Shown here: in pieces, positions 16,951 through 24,257 of the stretch | How the letters are laid out: the number at the start of each line of letters is the position of its first letter | Numbering within the stretch: position 1 is the first letter of the stretch | From: a virus | DNA: 64,000 bases | Virus record (IMG/VR): IMGVR_UViG_3300018080_003942 | Location: 27,578 to 91,577 of that record | Reading direction: 5' to 3' (one strand) | Position numbers and translations under genes: made by a program | The notes under the pieces: model-generated | Told to the model about the DNA's origin: nothing | Databases searched by the model: none | Seen by the model: the letters and a program-made list of their open reading frames with translations, nothing else

Positions 16951-17180
16951 TTGTCGATCTTCTCCAGTAGCCAGGTAAGCAGCCGACCCAGATCAGGCCT
17001 GACTAGGTCGTTGCCGGGGTTCGCCGCGCGCCAGCGCTTGACCGCCTCGGTCATGCGCGTTTCCTGGAGCTCGAACAACCCCTCGTACTCGCGGACCTCG
17101 TTTTTGAGCTTCTTGTTCTCCTCCTCGAGCGCAGCGATCCGCTTGCGAAGCTCGAGAGTATCTCTCCAGGGTGCTTTCAT
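16947..17180 (-). CDS. Coiled-coil protein, 77 aa
   Basis: The ATG at 17180 (MKAPWRDTLE) follows directly after the terminator. Heptad-like segment LRKRIAALEEENKKLKNEV predicts a coiled coil, so it probably dimerises. Role unknown. Confidence 0.6.
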   Translation of the reverse strand: MKAPWRDTLELRKRIAALEEENKKLKNEVREYEGLFELQETRMTEAVKRWRAANPGNDLVRPDLGRLLTWLLEKIDK

Positions 17181-17189
17181 AATCGGTGT

Positions 17190-17243
17190 GGGGCAAAAAG
17201 CGGCGCGGGTCACCAAGTCTACAAACTGATGACACCGCGCCGC
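17190..17243 (-). terminator. Intrinsic terminator
   Basis: A 9-bp GC stem (plus 17235-17243 with 17200-17208) closes an A/T-rich loop and is followed on the minus strand by CTTTTTG. It ends the transcript carrying the 64-aa gene (stop 17259). Confidence 0.75.
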
Positions 17244-17258
17244 TAGGCTTCTCAGGGA

Positions 17259-17453
17259 CTACCTCGGGCCTCTACGCAAAGCTCTTGTCTTTGAAGGACT
17301 TAGACTCGTGGTCGAGTGCGCTTGGATAGCATCAGCGAGTAGATCTGCTAGATGATCCGCACGCTCCTCAGGGGTAGGTGCTTTACGGGCGCGTAGCTCG
17401 CGCTTACGTATCCATCTTTGGCGGCGCCTGTGTCGGCGCTTGCTACTGGTCAT
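17259..17453 (-). CDS. Small Arg-rich protein, 64 aa
   Basis: Extremely basic N-terminus (KRRHRRRQRWIRKRELRARK) followed by a short helix; it probably binds nucleic acid. It overlaps the upstream stop by 4 nt and is followed by a terminator. Family unknown. Confidence 0.55.
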   Translation of the reverse strand: MTSSKRRHRRRQRWIRKRELRARKAPTPEERADHLADLLADAIQAHSTTSLSPSKTRALRRGPR

Positions 17454-17854
17454 AGGTATGCGATCTGGAAGAGGCCTTGAGTACCGCCGTCGATCGGGTT
17501 CACGGCTTGCACGCCGATCTCGTCGTCATCCGCTAGATCACGCGTACCCATGAACACACCCGTTGGGGGATCAATACTATTCACGGAGAGGCCGACGACC
17601 TCGCCCGCCGCTAGGTCCCGATGAGCCTCCAGCTGGTACAGAACGCCCCATCGTTTCGCTCGCCAGATCGGCCCGGTACGTCGAACGACGGGTTCTGGCT
17701 CCTCTTCTTGAAGGTGCTCCTGAAAGTGCTCCCGGATGCGATTCTCGATCTTGCGTACCTGCTTCGAGGTCCCGAGCTCGCTAGCAGCTGAAAGAGCCTC
17801 GAGAAGATCATCCAGACGCTGCATCGGCGTGGGCTCGTCGAGGGGTCTACGCAT
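17450..17854 (-). CDS. Hypothetical protein, 134 aa
   Basis: A helical N-terminus (MQRLDDLLEALSAASELGTS) precedes a beta-rich C-terminal domain (RWGVLYQLEAHRDLAAGEVV). Overlaps of 4 and 8 nt with its neighbours. Family unknown. Confidence 0.6.
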   Translation of the reverse strand: MRRPLDEPTPMQRLDDLLEALSAASELGTSKQVRKIENRIREHFQEHLQEEEPEPVVRRTGPIWRAKRWGVLYQLEAHRDLAAGEVVGLSVNSIDPPTGVFMGTRDLADDDEIGVQAVNPIDGGTQGLFQIAYL

Positions 17855-18206
17855 GACTGGCTAGGAGCTCTCGCAAGACCTCGTAGTCCTCCCTCCTCAT
17901 CTGGAGCGATACGTAGCCGCGAGGCCACGGACCACCGCTGGGGCGGGCCAGGGAGTCCAGGAGTTCCCGGATTTGCTGGCACTCCTTCGCAGTGTCACGG
18001 TGACGAAGCGTGACCGGGACGATCTTGTAGCCCCGCCGAGACGCAGACTGGCGAGACTCTCCCCACTTCTTCCAGAAGCGGTCCGCCCACTCGCTGCCTA
18101 GGTGGTAGGCCACATGCTCGAAGGACTCGCCCCAGGCAGCGTCTTGGCTGTCGGAGACAGTGTCTGGCTCGATGGTGCCGTCGGGTAGTTGTAGTGCGTA
18201 CAGCAT
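17847..18206 (-). CDS. Hypothetical protein, about 119 aa
   Basis: Start at the ATG at 18206 (MLYALQLPDGTIE); another ATG lies two codons upstream at 18212. Trp-rich middle (SEWADRFWKKWGE) and a basic stretch. It may be a small alpha/beta protein. Family unknown. Confidence 0.6.
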   Translation of the reverse strand: MLYALQLPDGTIEPDTVSDSQDAAWGESFEHVAYHLGSEWADRFWKKWGESRQSASRRGYKIVPVTLRHRDTAKECQQIRELLDSLARPSGGPWPRGYVSLQMRREDYEVLRELLASHA

Positions 18207-18208
18207 GA

Positions 18209-18307
18209 TCAATCCTCGCAGTTGCCCGCGGGTCTGGGGTAGTTGCAGTAGGGGCAGGGGTCGTCATGGCAGGTCTCCGCCGGCCGATCCAACTCGGCCC
18301 CGCACAT
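18209..18307 (-). CDS. 32-aa zinc-ribbon microprotein
   Basis: ATG at 18307, stop at 18209, exactly filling the gap between two genes and linked to the upstream stop (TGACATG). The product has a Cys near the start, a CHDDPCPYC cluster and a late Cys, enough for a zinc-binding fold. Size and perfect packing argue that it is translated. Function unknown. Confidence 0.55.
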   Translation of the reverse strand: MCGAELDRPAETCHDDPCPYCNYPRPAGNCED

Positions 18308-18308
18308 G

Positions 18309-18803
18309 TCACAGGTCGGTTTCAAGTGACTGATCCAGCTCCGCGAGCTGATCAAGGACCTCGGCGCGGTCTCGCCACTCATCAGGATGAGGCAGGATGC
18401 TCTGGTACGTTTCTAGTAGGCGCTCACCGCGACAGAGCCAGCACCAGTCCTTCTCGCTTTGATGACGCTCAGGACAGGGGCATGGGAGCTCATCCGGGTC
18501 GGCGTAGGCGTTCACACGCTCTTTGATGAACTCGATAAGAGGGGCCACCTCCTCAACACGCACAAGATTGTGCATCTGCTGATTATCGATCACCGTATGC
18601 CAGACCCCGCTCATTCGGGCTCGCTCAGCTTTGAGTCGAACAGCGGCATGAAACTCTTCCCAGGCCGCCGGATCCCACCACCACGCAGCATAGACCGGAC
18701 AGCTGGAGCTGTCGCATCGGACCTTGTGCGGGGTTGATGGGGTTAGCGGCACCTCAGTCGGCGGCTGCTCACACAGGGAACAGGAGCACAGCTCTTTAGT
18801 CAT
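18309..18803 (-). CDS. Cys-rich hypothetical protein, about 164 aa
   Basis: Start at 18803 (MTKELCSCSLCEQ). Several cysteine groups are seen: CSCSLC, CDSSSC, CPCP and CWLC, so it likely binds two zinc ions. The middle has the shape of restriction-alleviation/Lar-like proteins (HKVRCDSSSCPVYAAWWWDP, then a W..F.... helix), a tentative parallel. Overlaps the upstream gene by 8 nt. Confidence 0.6.
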   Translation of the reverse strand: MTKELCSCSLCEQPPTEVPLTPSTPHKVRCDSSSCPVYAAWWWDPAAWEEFHAAVRLKAERARMSGVWHTVIDNQQMHNLVRVEEVAPLIEFIKERVNAYADPDELPCPCPERHQSEKDWCWLCRGERLLETYQSILPHPDEWRDRAEVLDQLAELDQSLETDL

Positions 18804-19146
18804 CATCATCACCATCTAGATCGAGGCCGCACTTCCAGCAGATACGAGCGAGCGGATCTTCGGGCGTACCGATCGGATCATGGCGTCCAGCAGCGCAGCC
18901 GCGGGCTCCGCACTCGGTGCAGATCCACTCACCAAAATCGTCGTCGAACCTCATCGACTCATGAGGGCAGTTCTCATCCCCACCGCGGGCCTCGTCGATG
19001 GCATCAACGATAGCCTCTTGGAGGTCCTCAATAGCAGACACAGTGTGCGCAACCAGGAGTAGATCCGACTTTACGACGTTGATCAGGTGCTCGATCTTCT
19101 TGGTAATCAAGTCCGGGCACTTACGCGCTTTAGAGGTATCACTCAT
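18796..19146 (-). CDS. Zinc-ribbon protein, 116 aa
   Basis: The N-terminal helical half is followed by CPHESM...WICTECGARGC and a final CWKCG, giving two CxxC pairs. The tail is poly-Asp. Overlaps the upstream gene by 8 nt. Function unknown. Confidence 0.6.
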   Translation of the reverse strand: MSDTSKARKCPDLITKKIEHLINVVKSDLLLVAHTVSAIEDLQEAIVDAIDEARGGDENCPHESMRFDDDFGEWICTECGARGCAAGRHDPIGTPEDPLARICWKCGLDLDGDDDD

Positions 19147-19585
19147 CGCAGTGGTAGGGATTGAGGCGGGCTAGGGACTCAGCATCGTGCCCGCGTGGGC
19201 AGAACTCGAGAGCCCCCGCCAACCAGACATCCGAGAGGTACCCCCGGACCGCGTGCTGGGCCTGCACCAGATCGAACTCGATTGTGGTCTCGGGGCACAG
19301 CAGGCATGCCGGATCGCCGCATACGCCGGGGTCGGTGAGTAGGCCCGTGCAGATGACACAGCGCTTATCAACCGCCGAATCGGCCTCGATGAGCGGAGGG
19401 ATCTGACCAAGCAGCTCTTCAAGCTCGACGAACCGATCGCCGTCGGAGACATAGGCCTCCCAGTTTTCGGCATCATCGCAGAGCCCGGCCTCGGCCTTGG
19501 CCTCTTCAACCATGTAGTCGTAGGTGAGCTGCAACTGCTCACGCACGGTTGCAAGATCTAGCTCGTGATGATTCTTAGTACTCAT
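19139..19585 (-). CDS. Cys-rich hypothetical protein, about 148 aa
   Basis: Start at 19585 (MSTKNHHELDL). A helical N-terminus (TVREQLQLTYDYMVEEAKA) precedes cysteine pairs (CVIC, CGDPACLLC, CPRGH). Likely zinc-binding. Overlaps its neighbours by 4-8 nt. Confidence 0.6.
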   Translation of the reverse strand: MSTKNHHELDLATVREQLQLTYDYMVEEAKAEAGLCDDAENWEAYVSDGDRFVELEELLGQIPPLIEADSAVDKRCVICTGLLTDPGVCGDPACLLCPETTIEFDLVQAQHAVRGYLSDVWLAGALEFCPRGHDAESLARLNPYHCDE

Positions 19586-20073
19586 GCGAACGCCTCCTGG
19601 CAGTTGACGCATCTGTTGGTGTTCGGGGGGTTGATGTTGTCACACTGCTCACAGGTCCAGGTGGCGCCGGCAGGTACTTCCCCCTCAGCCTTGCGGATCT
19701 CTTCGATCTCCTTGCGGAAGGCCTCCTCGTCAGCGGCCCACCACTGGCCGGGCGCCTGCCCGTCGAGCTGGAGGTATCCCATGATCTGGACGCCCTCGCT
19801 CAGGTAGCGCTTGATCACCGCCCGCCGGGCCTTGGATTGCATCTCACCCGGGACCAGGATTCCGAAGGTCAGAAGCGCCCGGTAAGCCTCGTTGAGATGA
19901 TCGTAGAGCGCTGCCCTGATATTGCTGTGCTCGGTTCGAGCGGCATCACCTAGCCGCTGATTGCGGCTGACATGGGCGAGGGCGTAGTCCAGCGCTACGA
20001 TGCGAGACTCGCAGTCCTTGATGCGCTCGAGGCAGGTGCTGAAAGCCTGCTCGATGATTGGTGTGTCGGTCAT
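19582..20073 (-). CDS. Protein with RanBP2-type zinc finger
   Basis: About 163 aa from the ATG at 20073 (MTDTPIIEQAF). The C-terminal WTCEQCDNINPPNTNRCVNC fits the RanBP2/NZF finger pattern (W-x-C-x2-C, Asn, C-x2-C). In eukaryotes such fingers bind RNA or ubiquitin; here the ligand is unknown, but the genome also encodes a ubiquitin-like cassette. The rest is helical. Overlaps of 4 nt on both sides. Confidence 0.65.
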   Translation of the reverse strand: MTDTPIIEQAFSTCLERIKDCESRIVALDYALAHVSRNQRLGDAARTEHSNIRAALYDHLNEAYRALLTFGILVPGEMQSKARRAVIKRYLSEGVQIMGYLQLDGQAPGQWWAADEEAFRKEIEEIRKAEGEVPAGATWTCEQCDNINPPNTNRCVNCQEAFA

Positions 20074-20399
20074 GGCTTGTCGGGGGTTATCGCCAGGAGA
20101 CGGCCTCGGGGGCAGTCGGTTTCGTGACCACCGTCGGGGAGGTGGGCGTGACAGGTCGGGCACGCATGGCCCTGGCTTTTGCGGTAATCGTCCTCCTGAC
20201 GAATGATGTCGATGGCTTCGTAGAGCGCCTCGATGATCTCGGGGATGTCACGCACCATGGCGACTGCCTCAACACCCGAAAGCGGGACTCGGCCAACGTT
20301 CAGGTAGTGGCCGATACGGGCCAGGTTCTCCGGGACATCCCAGGTCTGGGCGATCTCGGAATACATGTCGAGCGGTAGATAGTGCCAGCGGTCGGTCAT
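20070..20399 (-). CDS. Hypothetical zinc-binding protein, 109 aa
   Basis: A helical domain (SGVEAVAMVRDIPEIIEALY) is followed by a C-terminal CPTCHAHLPDGGHETDCPRG cluster, a zinc site common in small phage proteins. 4-nt overlaps on both sides. Confidence 0.6.
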   Translation of the reverse strand: MTDRWHYLPLDMYSEIAQTWDVPENLARIGHYLNVGRVPLSGVEAVAMVRDIPEIIEALYEAIDIIRQEDDYRKSQGHACPTCHAHLPDGGHETDCPRGRLLAITPDKP

Positions 20400-20920
20400 G
20401 CTTTGTCTCGTAGGAATGGAGCTAGCGCTTTGATCAAGGAGTCACGCTGCTCAGGTGTGAGGTCTTCTAGTACGGCCTTGGCGTTATCCACCAGGTCCTC
20501 GACAGCCGTCGGTTGAATCACATGGCCGTGGAGGACCATCGAGCCTTGCAGGCGGAACGCGCTCGTCTTGCTCGGCATCATGGCAGCCATCCTGAACACA
20601 CCACGACATCCGCTTCCAGCGTCGCAAAGATGTCCGAGCTTGTAGCTAGAGCCGAAGCCGCAGCCGGTGCAGTAGCAGAGCCACGGGACATCGCCGTCAG
20701 GGTCGCTTCCCTCACGCCATTGATTCGCGCGCCGAAGCTCCTTGATCCGCTTTACCGTATGCAGCGGCGTCTCCGGATCACGGTAGCCGTTCAGCATCCG
20801 ATTGACCCAGTCGCGCACGGACTCGCCGTGATCACGCTGCCATCCGGCGGCGCCGTGGGTGATCGAAGAGCCCTCAAGGGAGATGCGGAGCTCGGTCCAC
20901 CAGTCGTGGTCGTCAGTCAT
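20396..20920 (-). CDS. Hypothetical Cys-rich protein, 174 aa
   Basis: Central zinc-type cluster WLCYCTGCGFGS...CDAGSGC, with a helical C-terminus (LEDLTPEQRDSLIKALAPFL). Overlaps upstream by 8 nt and downstream by 4 nt. Family unknown. Confidence 0.6.
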   Translation of the reverse strand: MTDDHDWWTELRISLEGSSITHGAAGWQRDHGESVRDWVNRMLNGYRDPETPLHTVKRIKELRRANQWREGSDPDGDVPWLCYCTGCGFGSSYKLGHLCDAGSGCRGVFRMAAMMPSKTSAFRLQGSMVLHGHVIQPTAVEDLVDNAKAVLEDLTPEQRDSLIKALAPFLRDKA

Positions 20921-21347
20921 TTTGATAGAAGGTGTCAGAGCCTAGACCAGCGCGGTGAAGCTCGAAGACGAGCTCCTCGTGTAGAGGCTCGAGAGCCCGC
21001 CACGCTACAGCGTGAACGAGGTCGTTCAGGGCTTGGTGTTGATGCTGGGGGGTGGATCCAGCTGGGACAGAACTCATCACCCTGAGAGGGTCAAGACGTG
21101 CCTCGAGCGTGCGCGTTTCAGTGTTGACCTGGATCAGCACCTCGACATACGCCGGCTCTAGGCGATCCCTGCACCCCGGGACTCGAGTGACCTGTAGGAC
21201 GCGGATCAGGTTGCTCTGGATCTGGGAGAAGGCGTACTCTCGAGCAACCCGCTGAGCGATGTTTTCACGGGCCTCGACCTGCTTGATCAGGTCAAGCCGA
21301 TGCTTGGAGACGAGGCGCTTCAGCTCTCGGCGATCTGGCTCAGTCAT
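20913..21347 (-). CDS. Hypothetical protein, about 144 aa
   Basis: Two adjacent ATGs (21350, 21347) overlap the stop of the 57-aa gene; the longer frame upstream is a shadow. Basic helical start (RRELKRLVSKHRLDLIKQVE). Family unknown. Confidence 0.6.
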   Translation of the reverse strand: MTEPDRRELKRLVSKHRLDLIKQVEARENIAQRVAREYAFSQIQSNLIRVLQVTRVPGCRDRLEPAYVEVLIQVNTETRTLEARLDPLRVMSSVPAGSTPQHQHQALNDLVHAVAWRALEPLHEELVFELHRAGLGSDTFYQND

Positions 21348-21513
21348 CATAGCGCTCCTCTTGCCACTTCTTGTGGAGCCACTCAGCCAGCTCCTCCATG
21401 TCGCGCTCAGCCGCAGCTCTGCGGACATCGGAGTCGATGTAGGGATCTACGTGGTCGTCGTCGCACAGCTGGAGCAGGCGCTCCAAGAAGGCCGTCATGC
21501 GGGGGTTAGTCAT
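21340..21513 (-). CDS. Small helical protein, 57 aa
   Basis: ATG at 21513 overlaps the stop of the 98-aa gene, and its own stop overlaps the next ATG, so it fills the space exactly. Sequence starts MTNPRMTAFLERLLQLCDDD and ends in a Glu/Trp-rich helix (MEELAEWLHKKWQEE). Function unknown. Confidence 0.55.
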   Translation of the reverse strand: MTNPRMTAFLERLLQLCDDDHVDPYIDSDVRRAAAERDMEELAEWLHKKWQEERYDD

Positions 21514-21802
21514 CGGTCTTGTTCTCCATCATCCAGTGCCAGACGGAGTAGGCCCACTTGGAGCCGTAATCCACGTGGCCGGCAGCGGACTGCTCGGCCT
21601 CTTTGATGAGCTCGAGGGGCGGCCGGGGGAGGCCGTGAGCCTCCGCCTGGTCTCGAGCTTCTCGCCAGACGGCCATGACCTCAGCGTTGTGCCACTCCCG
21701 GAACCCGCGTTCTTCTCGATGAGCCGCCTCCTTCTGGAAGGCGTCGTAGAGAGCGCGCGGGATCTCGTGGGTCGGGCGGAACCAGTCCCTGCCGCCGCTC
21801 AT
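21506..21802 (-). CDS. Hypothetical protein, about 98 aa
   Basis: Start at 21802 (MSGGRDWFRP), overlapping the upstream stop by 4 nt. Helical, charged, Trp-rich (FREWHNAEVMAVWREARDQ). Family unknown. Confidence 0.6.
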   Translation of the reverse strand: MSGGRDWFRPTHEIPRALYDAFQKEAAHREERGFREWHNAEVMAVWREARDQAEAHGLPRPPLELIKEAEQSAAGHVDYGSKWAYSVWHWMMENKTDD

Positions 21803-22296
21803 GTCTGGCACTCCTCGGGAGTGTCAGCGAGTTGGTCGGGCTTGATGACCGTGGTCTTCACATCAGCCGTGCCAGTCAGCGCAGCCATTTCGAGCGCATG
21901 TCGAATAGCACTGTTGACCTGGTTCCAGCGCGCGCGGAGTACACCGGCCGTAGAGCCGAAGACGCAGTGGGGGTTGTGGTGCTTGACTAGCTCTTCACCG
22001 AACAGGGTCGTGATGGTAATGGAGCCATCACAAAGGGCGCAGGACTCGGTCGGGGCGCTTATGTCTTCCCCCTCGAGGCTCTCTGCGCAGTTGTTGCAGA
22101 GGCACATCCAGAGCCCGTCCGCGTACTTGAGCTGCGAGCACTTCTTGCAGGAGAACTCCCCGCAGGAGTCGCAGGTATCCGTGATCTGGCCTTCGGGATC
22201 ACCAGGGGCCCAGCCCCCGCTACCACCCCACCCAGGTGGGGCAAGGCAGTCGTAGTCGGCTACGCGGCAGTAGCCCTTAGTGGCATCGTTTGTCAT
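21799..22296 (-). CDS. Multi-zinc-ribbon protein, 165 aa
   Basis: At least twelve cysteines, arranged as CDSC, CKKC, CLCNNC and CALC pairs over residues about 42-110, reminiscent of RING/B-box or tandem ribbons. The C-terminal 50 residues are helical and Cys-poor. Might be a scaffold. No family is firmly recognised. Confidence 0.6.
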   Translation of the reverse strand: MTNDATKGYCRVADYDCLAPPGWGGSGGWAPGDPEGQITDTCDSCGEFSCKKCSQLKYADGLWMCLCNNCAESLEGEDISAPTESCALCDGSITITTLFGEELVKHHNPHCVFGSTAGVLRARWNQVNSAIRHALEMAALTGTADVKTTVIKPDQLADTPEECQT

Positions 22297-22501
22297 GGGC
22301 GCATGTTTGGCAGTAGCGATCGTCGGGAGTCTCTATCGGTTTGAAGCTGTCGCAGACGTCGGGGACGTCGGTGATGTTGCCCCAATCGCGAGGATCACAC
22401 TTACACGTCAGAGGGATGAGTACCGGTTTGAAGTGGTGATGATCGTCCTCGGGTTGGAGGCAGTACTGGCACATGTCGATGCGGCGTCTAGCCTTCGTCA
22501 T
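22277..22501 (-). CDS. Small Cys/His-rich protein, 74 aa
   Basis: Start at 22501 (MTKARRRIDMCQYC). CQYC and CQTCAHDKRCH flank a Cys-bearing middle; the His-rich DDHHHF segment may add metal ligands. It overlaps the neighbouring microprotein gene (22488-22664) by 14 nt. Confidence 0.6.
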   Translation of the reverse strand: MTKARRRIDMCQYCLQPEDDHHHFKPVLIPLTCKCDPRDWGNITDVPDVCDSFKPIETPDDRYCQTCAHDKRCH

Positions 22502-22664
22502 TGATCGTCTCCATATAGATGCGGGTGGTGTCACCCTGCCGGTCGATTACAAGAGCTCGCCGCCCATCCACCCAGTACAGGACGAATATGGCGGCGATGA
22601 TGATGAGGATGGATGCGAGGTCTCCGCCGCAACCGCGGGGGGCCTGGACCTTGATCTCACTCAC
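22488..22664 (-). CDS. Small single-pass membrane protein, 58 aa
   Basis: A GTG start at 22664 overlaps the upstream TGA by 4 nt (GTGA), and the stop lies inside the next gene. The product has one clear transmembrane segment (LASILIIIAAIFVLYWV, residues about 16-32) and a short charged C-terminus. Role unknown. Confidence 0.55.
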   Translation of the reverse strand: MSEIKVQAPRGCGGDLASILIIIAAIFVLYWVDGRRALVIDRQGDTTRIYMETINDEG

Positions 22665-23077
22665 CCGCGTCTCCGGTTACCGCGGGACTCACCCCGCTCC
22701 CAGAGGGTCTCGCACGCGTCGCATCGGCACTTGGTCCAAGGCCCGTCACGTAGCTTGCCGACGGCTCCGCAGAACTCACACTCCTGGCTACTACGCTCCT
22801 CTGCACGCTCAATGATGGGCGTGAAGACGTCCATGACTCCACTGGTATAGATGCGGAGCGTGCCGAACTTCTCCTTGATCTGGACAACTCGGCAGTCGTC
22901 TTGGATCACAGCCCGCCGACGCGGACTCATGTGCAGGGATAGCCGGGCAGCTTCCTCCATATCCTCGAGGGCCTCGAACAGGATGTTGAACCAACCGTCG
23001 TGGCAGGAGATGACGTCGGGGTCTGGGAGGGTTAGCGGGGCATGCGCCCCGAGGCATGTCCTAAGTGCTTTTAGCAT
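22661..23077 (-). CDS. Conserved phage protein with KEKFGTLR motif, 138 aa
   Basis: The pairing of CHDGWFNILFEALEDME with VVQIKEKFGTLRIYT is a pattern I associate with a widespread phage/bacterial hypothetical family (GDGW..i........v.qvKEKFG.LR.Y). The second half has CEFCG and CRCDAC, likely a zinc ribbon. Function unknown. Confidence 0.7.
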   Translation of the reverse strand: MLKALRTCLGAHAPLTLPDPDVISCHDGWFNILFEALEDMEEAARLSLHMSPRRRAVIQDDCRVVQIKEKFGTLRIYTSGVMDVFTPIIERAEERSSQECEFCGAVGKLRDGPWTKCRCDACETLWERGESRGNRRRG

Positions 23078-23366
23078 GCTTCAAGGCGCGGCTGCGCTGG
23101 AGGTAGGTGAGCCGGATACTAGAGGCGCGGGCCCTCGAGGATGCCATCTCCGCTTTCCACAACTCGTGGTCATGGATGGCTTTGAGGCAGTTCAAACAGG
23201 TTGTGCCCTCGATGTCCGGGTGCGCGTCCTGGCTGTAAGCCGGTTTGACAGTGTTGGGTACTTTTCGGCCGCACCATGTGCGCCAAGTCCCGTCATGTCG
23301 GTAGCTACCGCCGACGTAGTGACGCCAGGCGTGGTTAGCGCGTGCCACGAGCCTCGGCGACCTCAT
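23061..23366 (-). CDS. Hypothetical protein, about 101 aa
   Basis: Start at 23366 (MRSPRLVARANHAWRHY); a GTG at 23348 is an alternative with less overlap. Basic, with CGRK and CLNC cysteines and the beta-type segment YRHDGTWRTWCGRKVP. Overlaps upstream by about 31 nt. Confidence 0.55.
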   Translation of the reverse strand: MRSPRLVARANHAWRHYVGGSYRHDGTWRTWCGRKVPNTVKPAYSQDAHPDIEGTTCLNCLKAIHDHELWKAEMASSRARASSIRLTYLQRSRALKHAKST

Positions 23367-23568
23367 TCCACCAACCCGGGCCAACCTGCCGACCCGTGCA
23401 GCCGGCGGTGCTGCAATCTTCGTTGAGCCGTTCCTCGGTACCCAGTACCCCACACGCGGTGCAGTAGATACGAGTGTAGGGCGGGTCCTTACGCTTGGAG
23501 CAGATCCGGCGGTTCTCGCGTCGGACGGAGATAATGAGACGGCACGCCTCAGGAGTGAGCTCTTCCAT
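23335..23568 (-). CDS. Zinc-ribbon protein, 77 aa
   Basis: Cysteines in RRICSKR, YCTACG and CSTAGC suggest one zinc site. Starts 2 nt after the upstream stop. Function unknown. Confidence 0.6.
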   Translation of the reverse strand: MEELTPEACRLIISVRRENRRICSKRKDPPYTRIYCTACGVLGTEERLNEDCSTAGCTGRQVGPGWWNEVAEARGTR

Positions 23569-23570
23569 GA

Positions 23571-24020
23571 TCAGGGGATGAGGAGGTTGTGGCAGGGGAC
23601 GCAGAGACTGGCGGACTCGCCGGCGTTACCCGAGTCGAACTCGACGGGCATCTCGCCGATCGACACGAGCTCGTGCTCCATGTGGATCGTCTCGCCGCAG
23701 TGGTCGCAGAAGACGGGCTCCTTGAGCTCCTCGTCGATGAAGACGATCTCAGCACGGGTCACGCGGCCCTCGTCGTTGGTGGTGACGATCACACGGTAGG
23801 CGCCGTCGCCGTATCCGCTGGGGATGGCCAAGCCGATGCCGGATCCGAGAGGTTCCTGCACACCCGAGCCGTCAGCCTTTTCGCTTCGGTCCAGGTCTTT
23901 GCAGAAGTCGGCCCAGGTCAAGGGCCCGTGGGAGGAGTCCGCGCCGATGATGTAGCAGGGGTCGCCTAGCCAGATCATGCCGGCGTCGACGCCGATGGTG
24001 TGGTAAGTGCGTTTAGGCAT
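23571..24020 (-). CDS. Conserved hypothetical protein (DPCY/GYGDG type)
   Basis: Start at 24020 (MPKRTYHTIGVDAG). The landmarks WLGDPCYI, AIPSGYGDGAYRVIVT and a following strand-rich region match a conserved phage and bacterial beta-rich family of unknown function. C-terminus has CDHCGETIH and CVPCHN, a zinc knuckle pair. Overlaps the membrane protein gene by 8 nt. Confidence 0.65.
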   Translation of the reverse strand: MPKRTYHTIGVDAGMIWLGDPCYIIGADSSHGPLTWADFCKDLDRSEKADGSGVQEPLGSGIGLAIPSGYGDGAYRVIVTTNDEGRVTRAEIVFIDEELKEPVFCDHCGETIHMEHELVSIGEMPVEFDSGNAGESASLCVPCHNLLIP

Positions 24021-24198
24021 CAGGGGTCTCCTCGATGTGGGCAGCGGGATCGGGGCACGTGTTCGCAGCAAGCCTCGCCCGGTAGTCGACCGAGGTGAAG
24101 TAGACGACAGCGACAAGGAAGGCGCCTAGAGCGAGGCTGAGGGAGATGACAACAGCAGCGCTCGGCCAGTCGAGGCTTGTGGGTTTTTGGCTATTCAT
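24013..24198 (-). CDS. Small membrane protein, 61 aa
   Basis: One strong transmembrane segment (AVVISLSLALGAFLVAVVYF, about 15-34). Lies just after a long inverted repeat and upstream of the conserved 149-aa gene. Role unknown. Confidence 0.6.
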   Translation of the reverse strand: MNSQKPTSLDWPSAAVVISLSLALGAFLVAVVYFTSVDYRARLAANTCPDPAAHIEETPDA

Positions 24199-24213
24199 GA
24201 ATCAGATAGGAGC

Positions 24214-24253
24214 AGGGCCTGGTGTACATGAGACTCATGCCACACCAGGCCCT
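24214..24253. repeat. Nested inverted repeat downstream of DNA polymerase
   Basis: Perfect 12-bp arms (AGGGCCTGGTGT and its complement) enclose a second palindrome CATGAG-A-CTCATG. No T-tract follows on the minus strand, so it is not a classical terminator. It may stabilise or process the polymerase mRNA. Confidence 0.6.
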
Positions 24254-24257
24254 CGCG

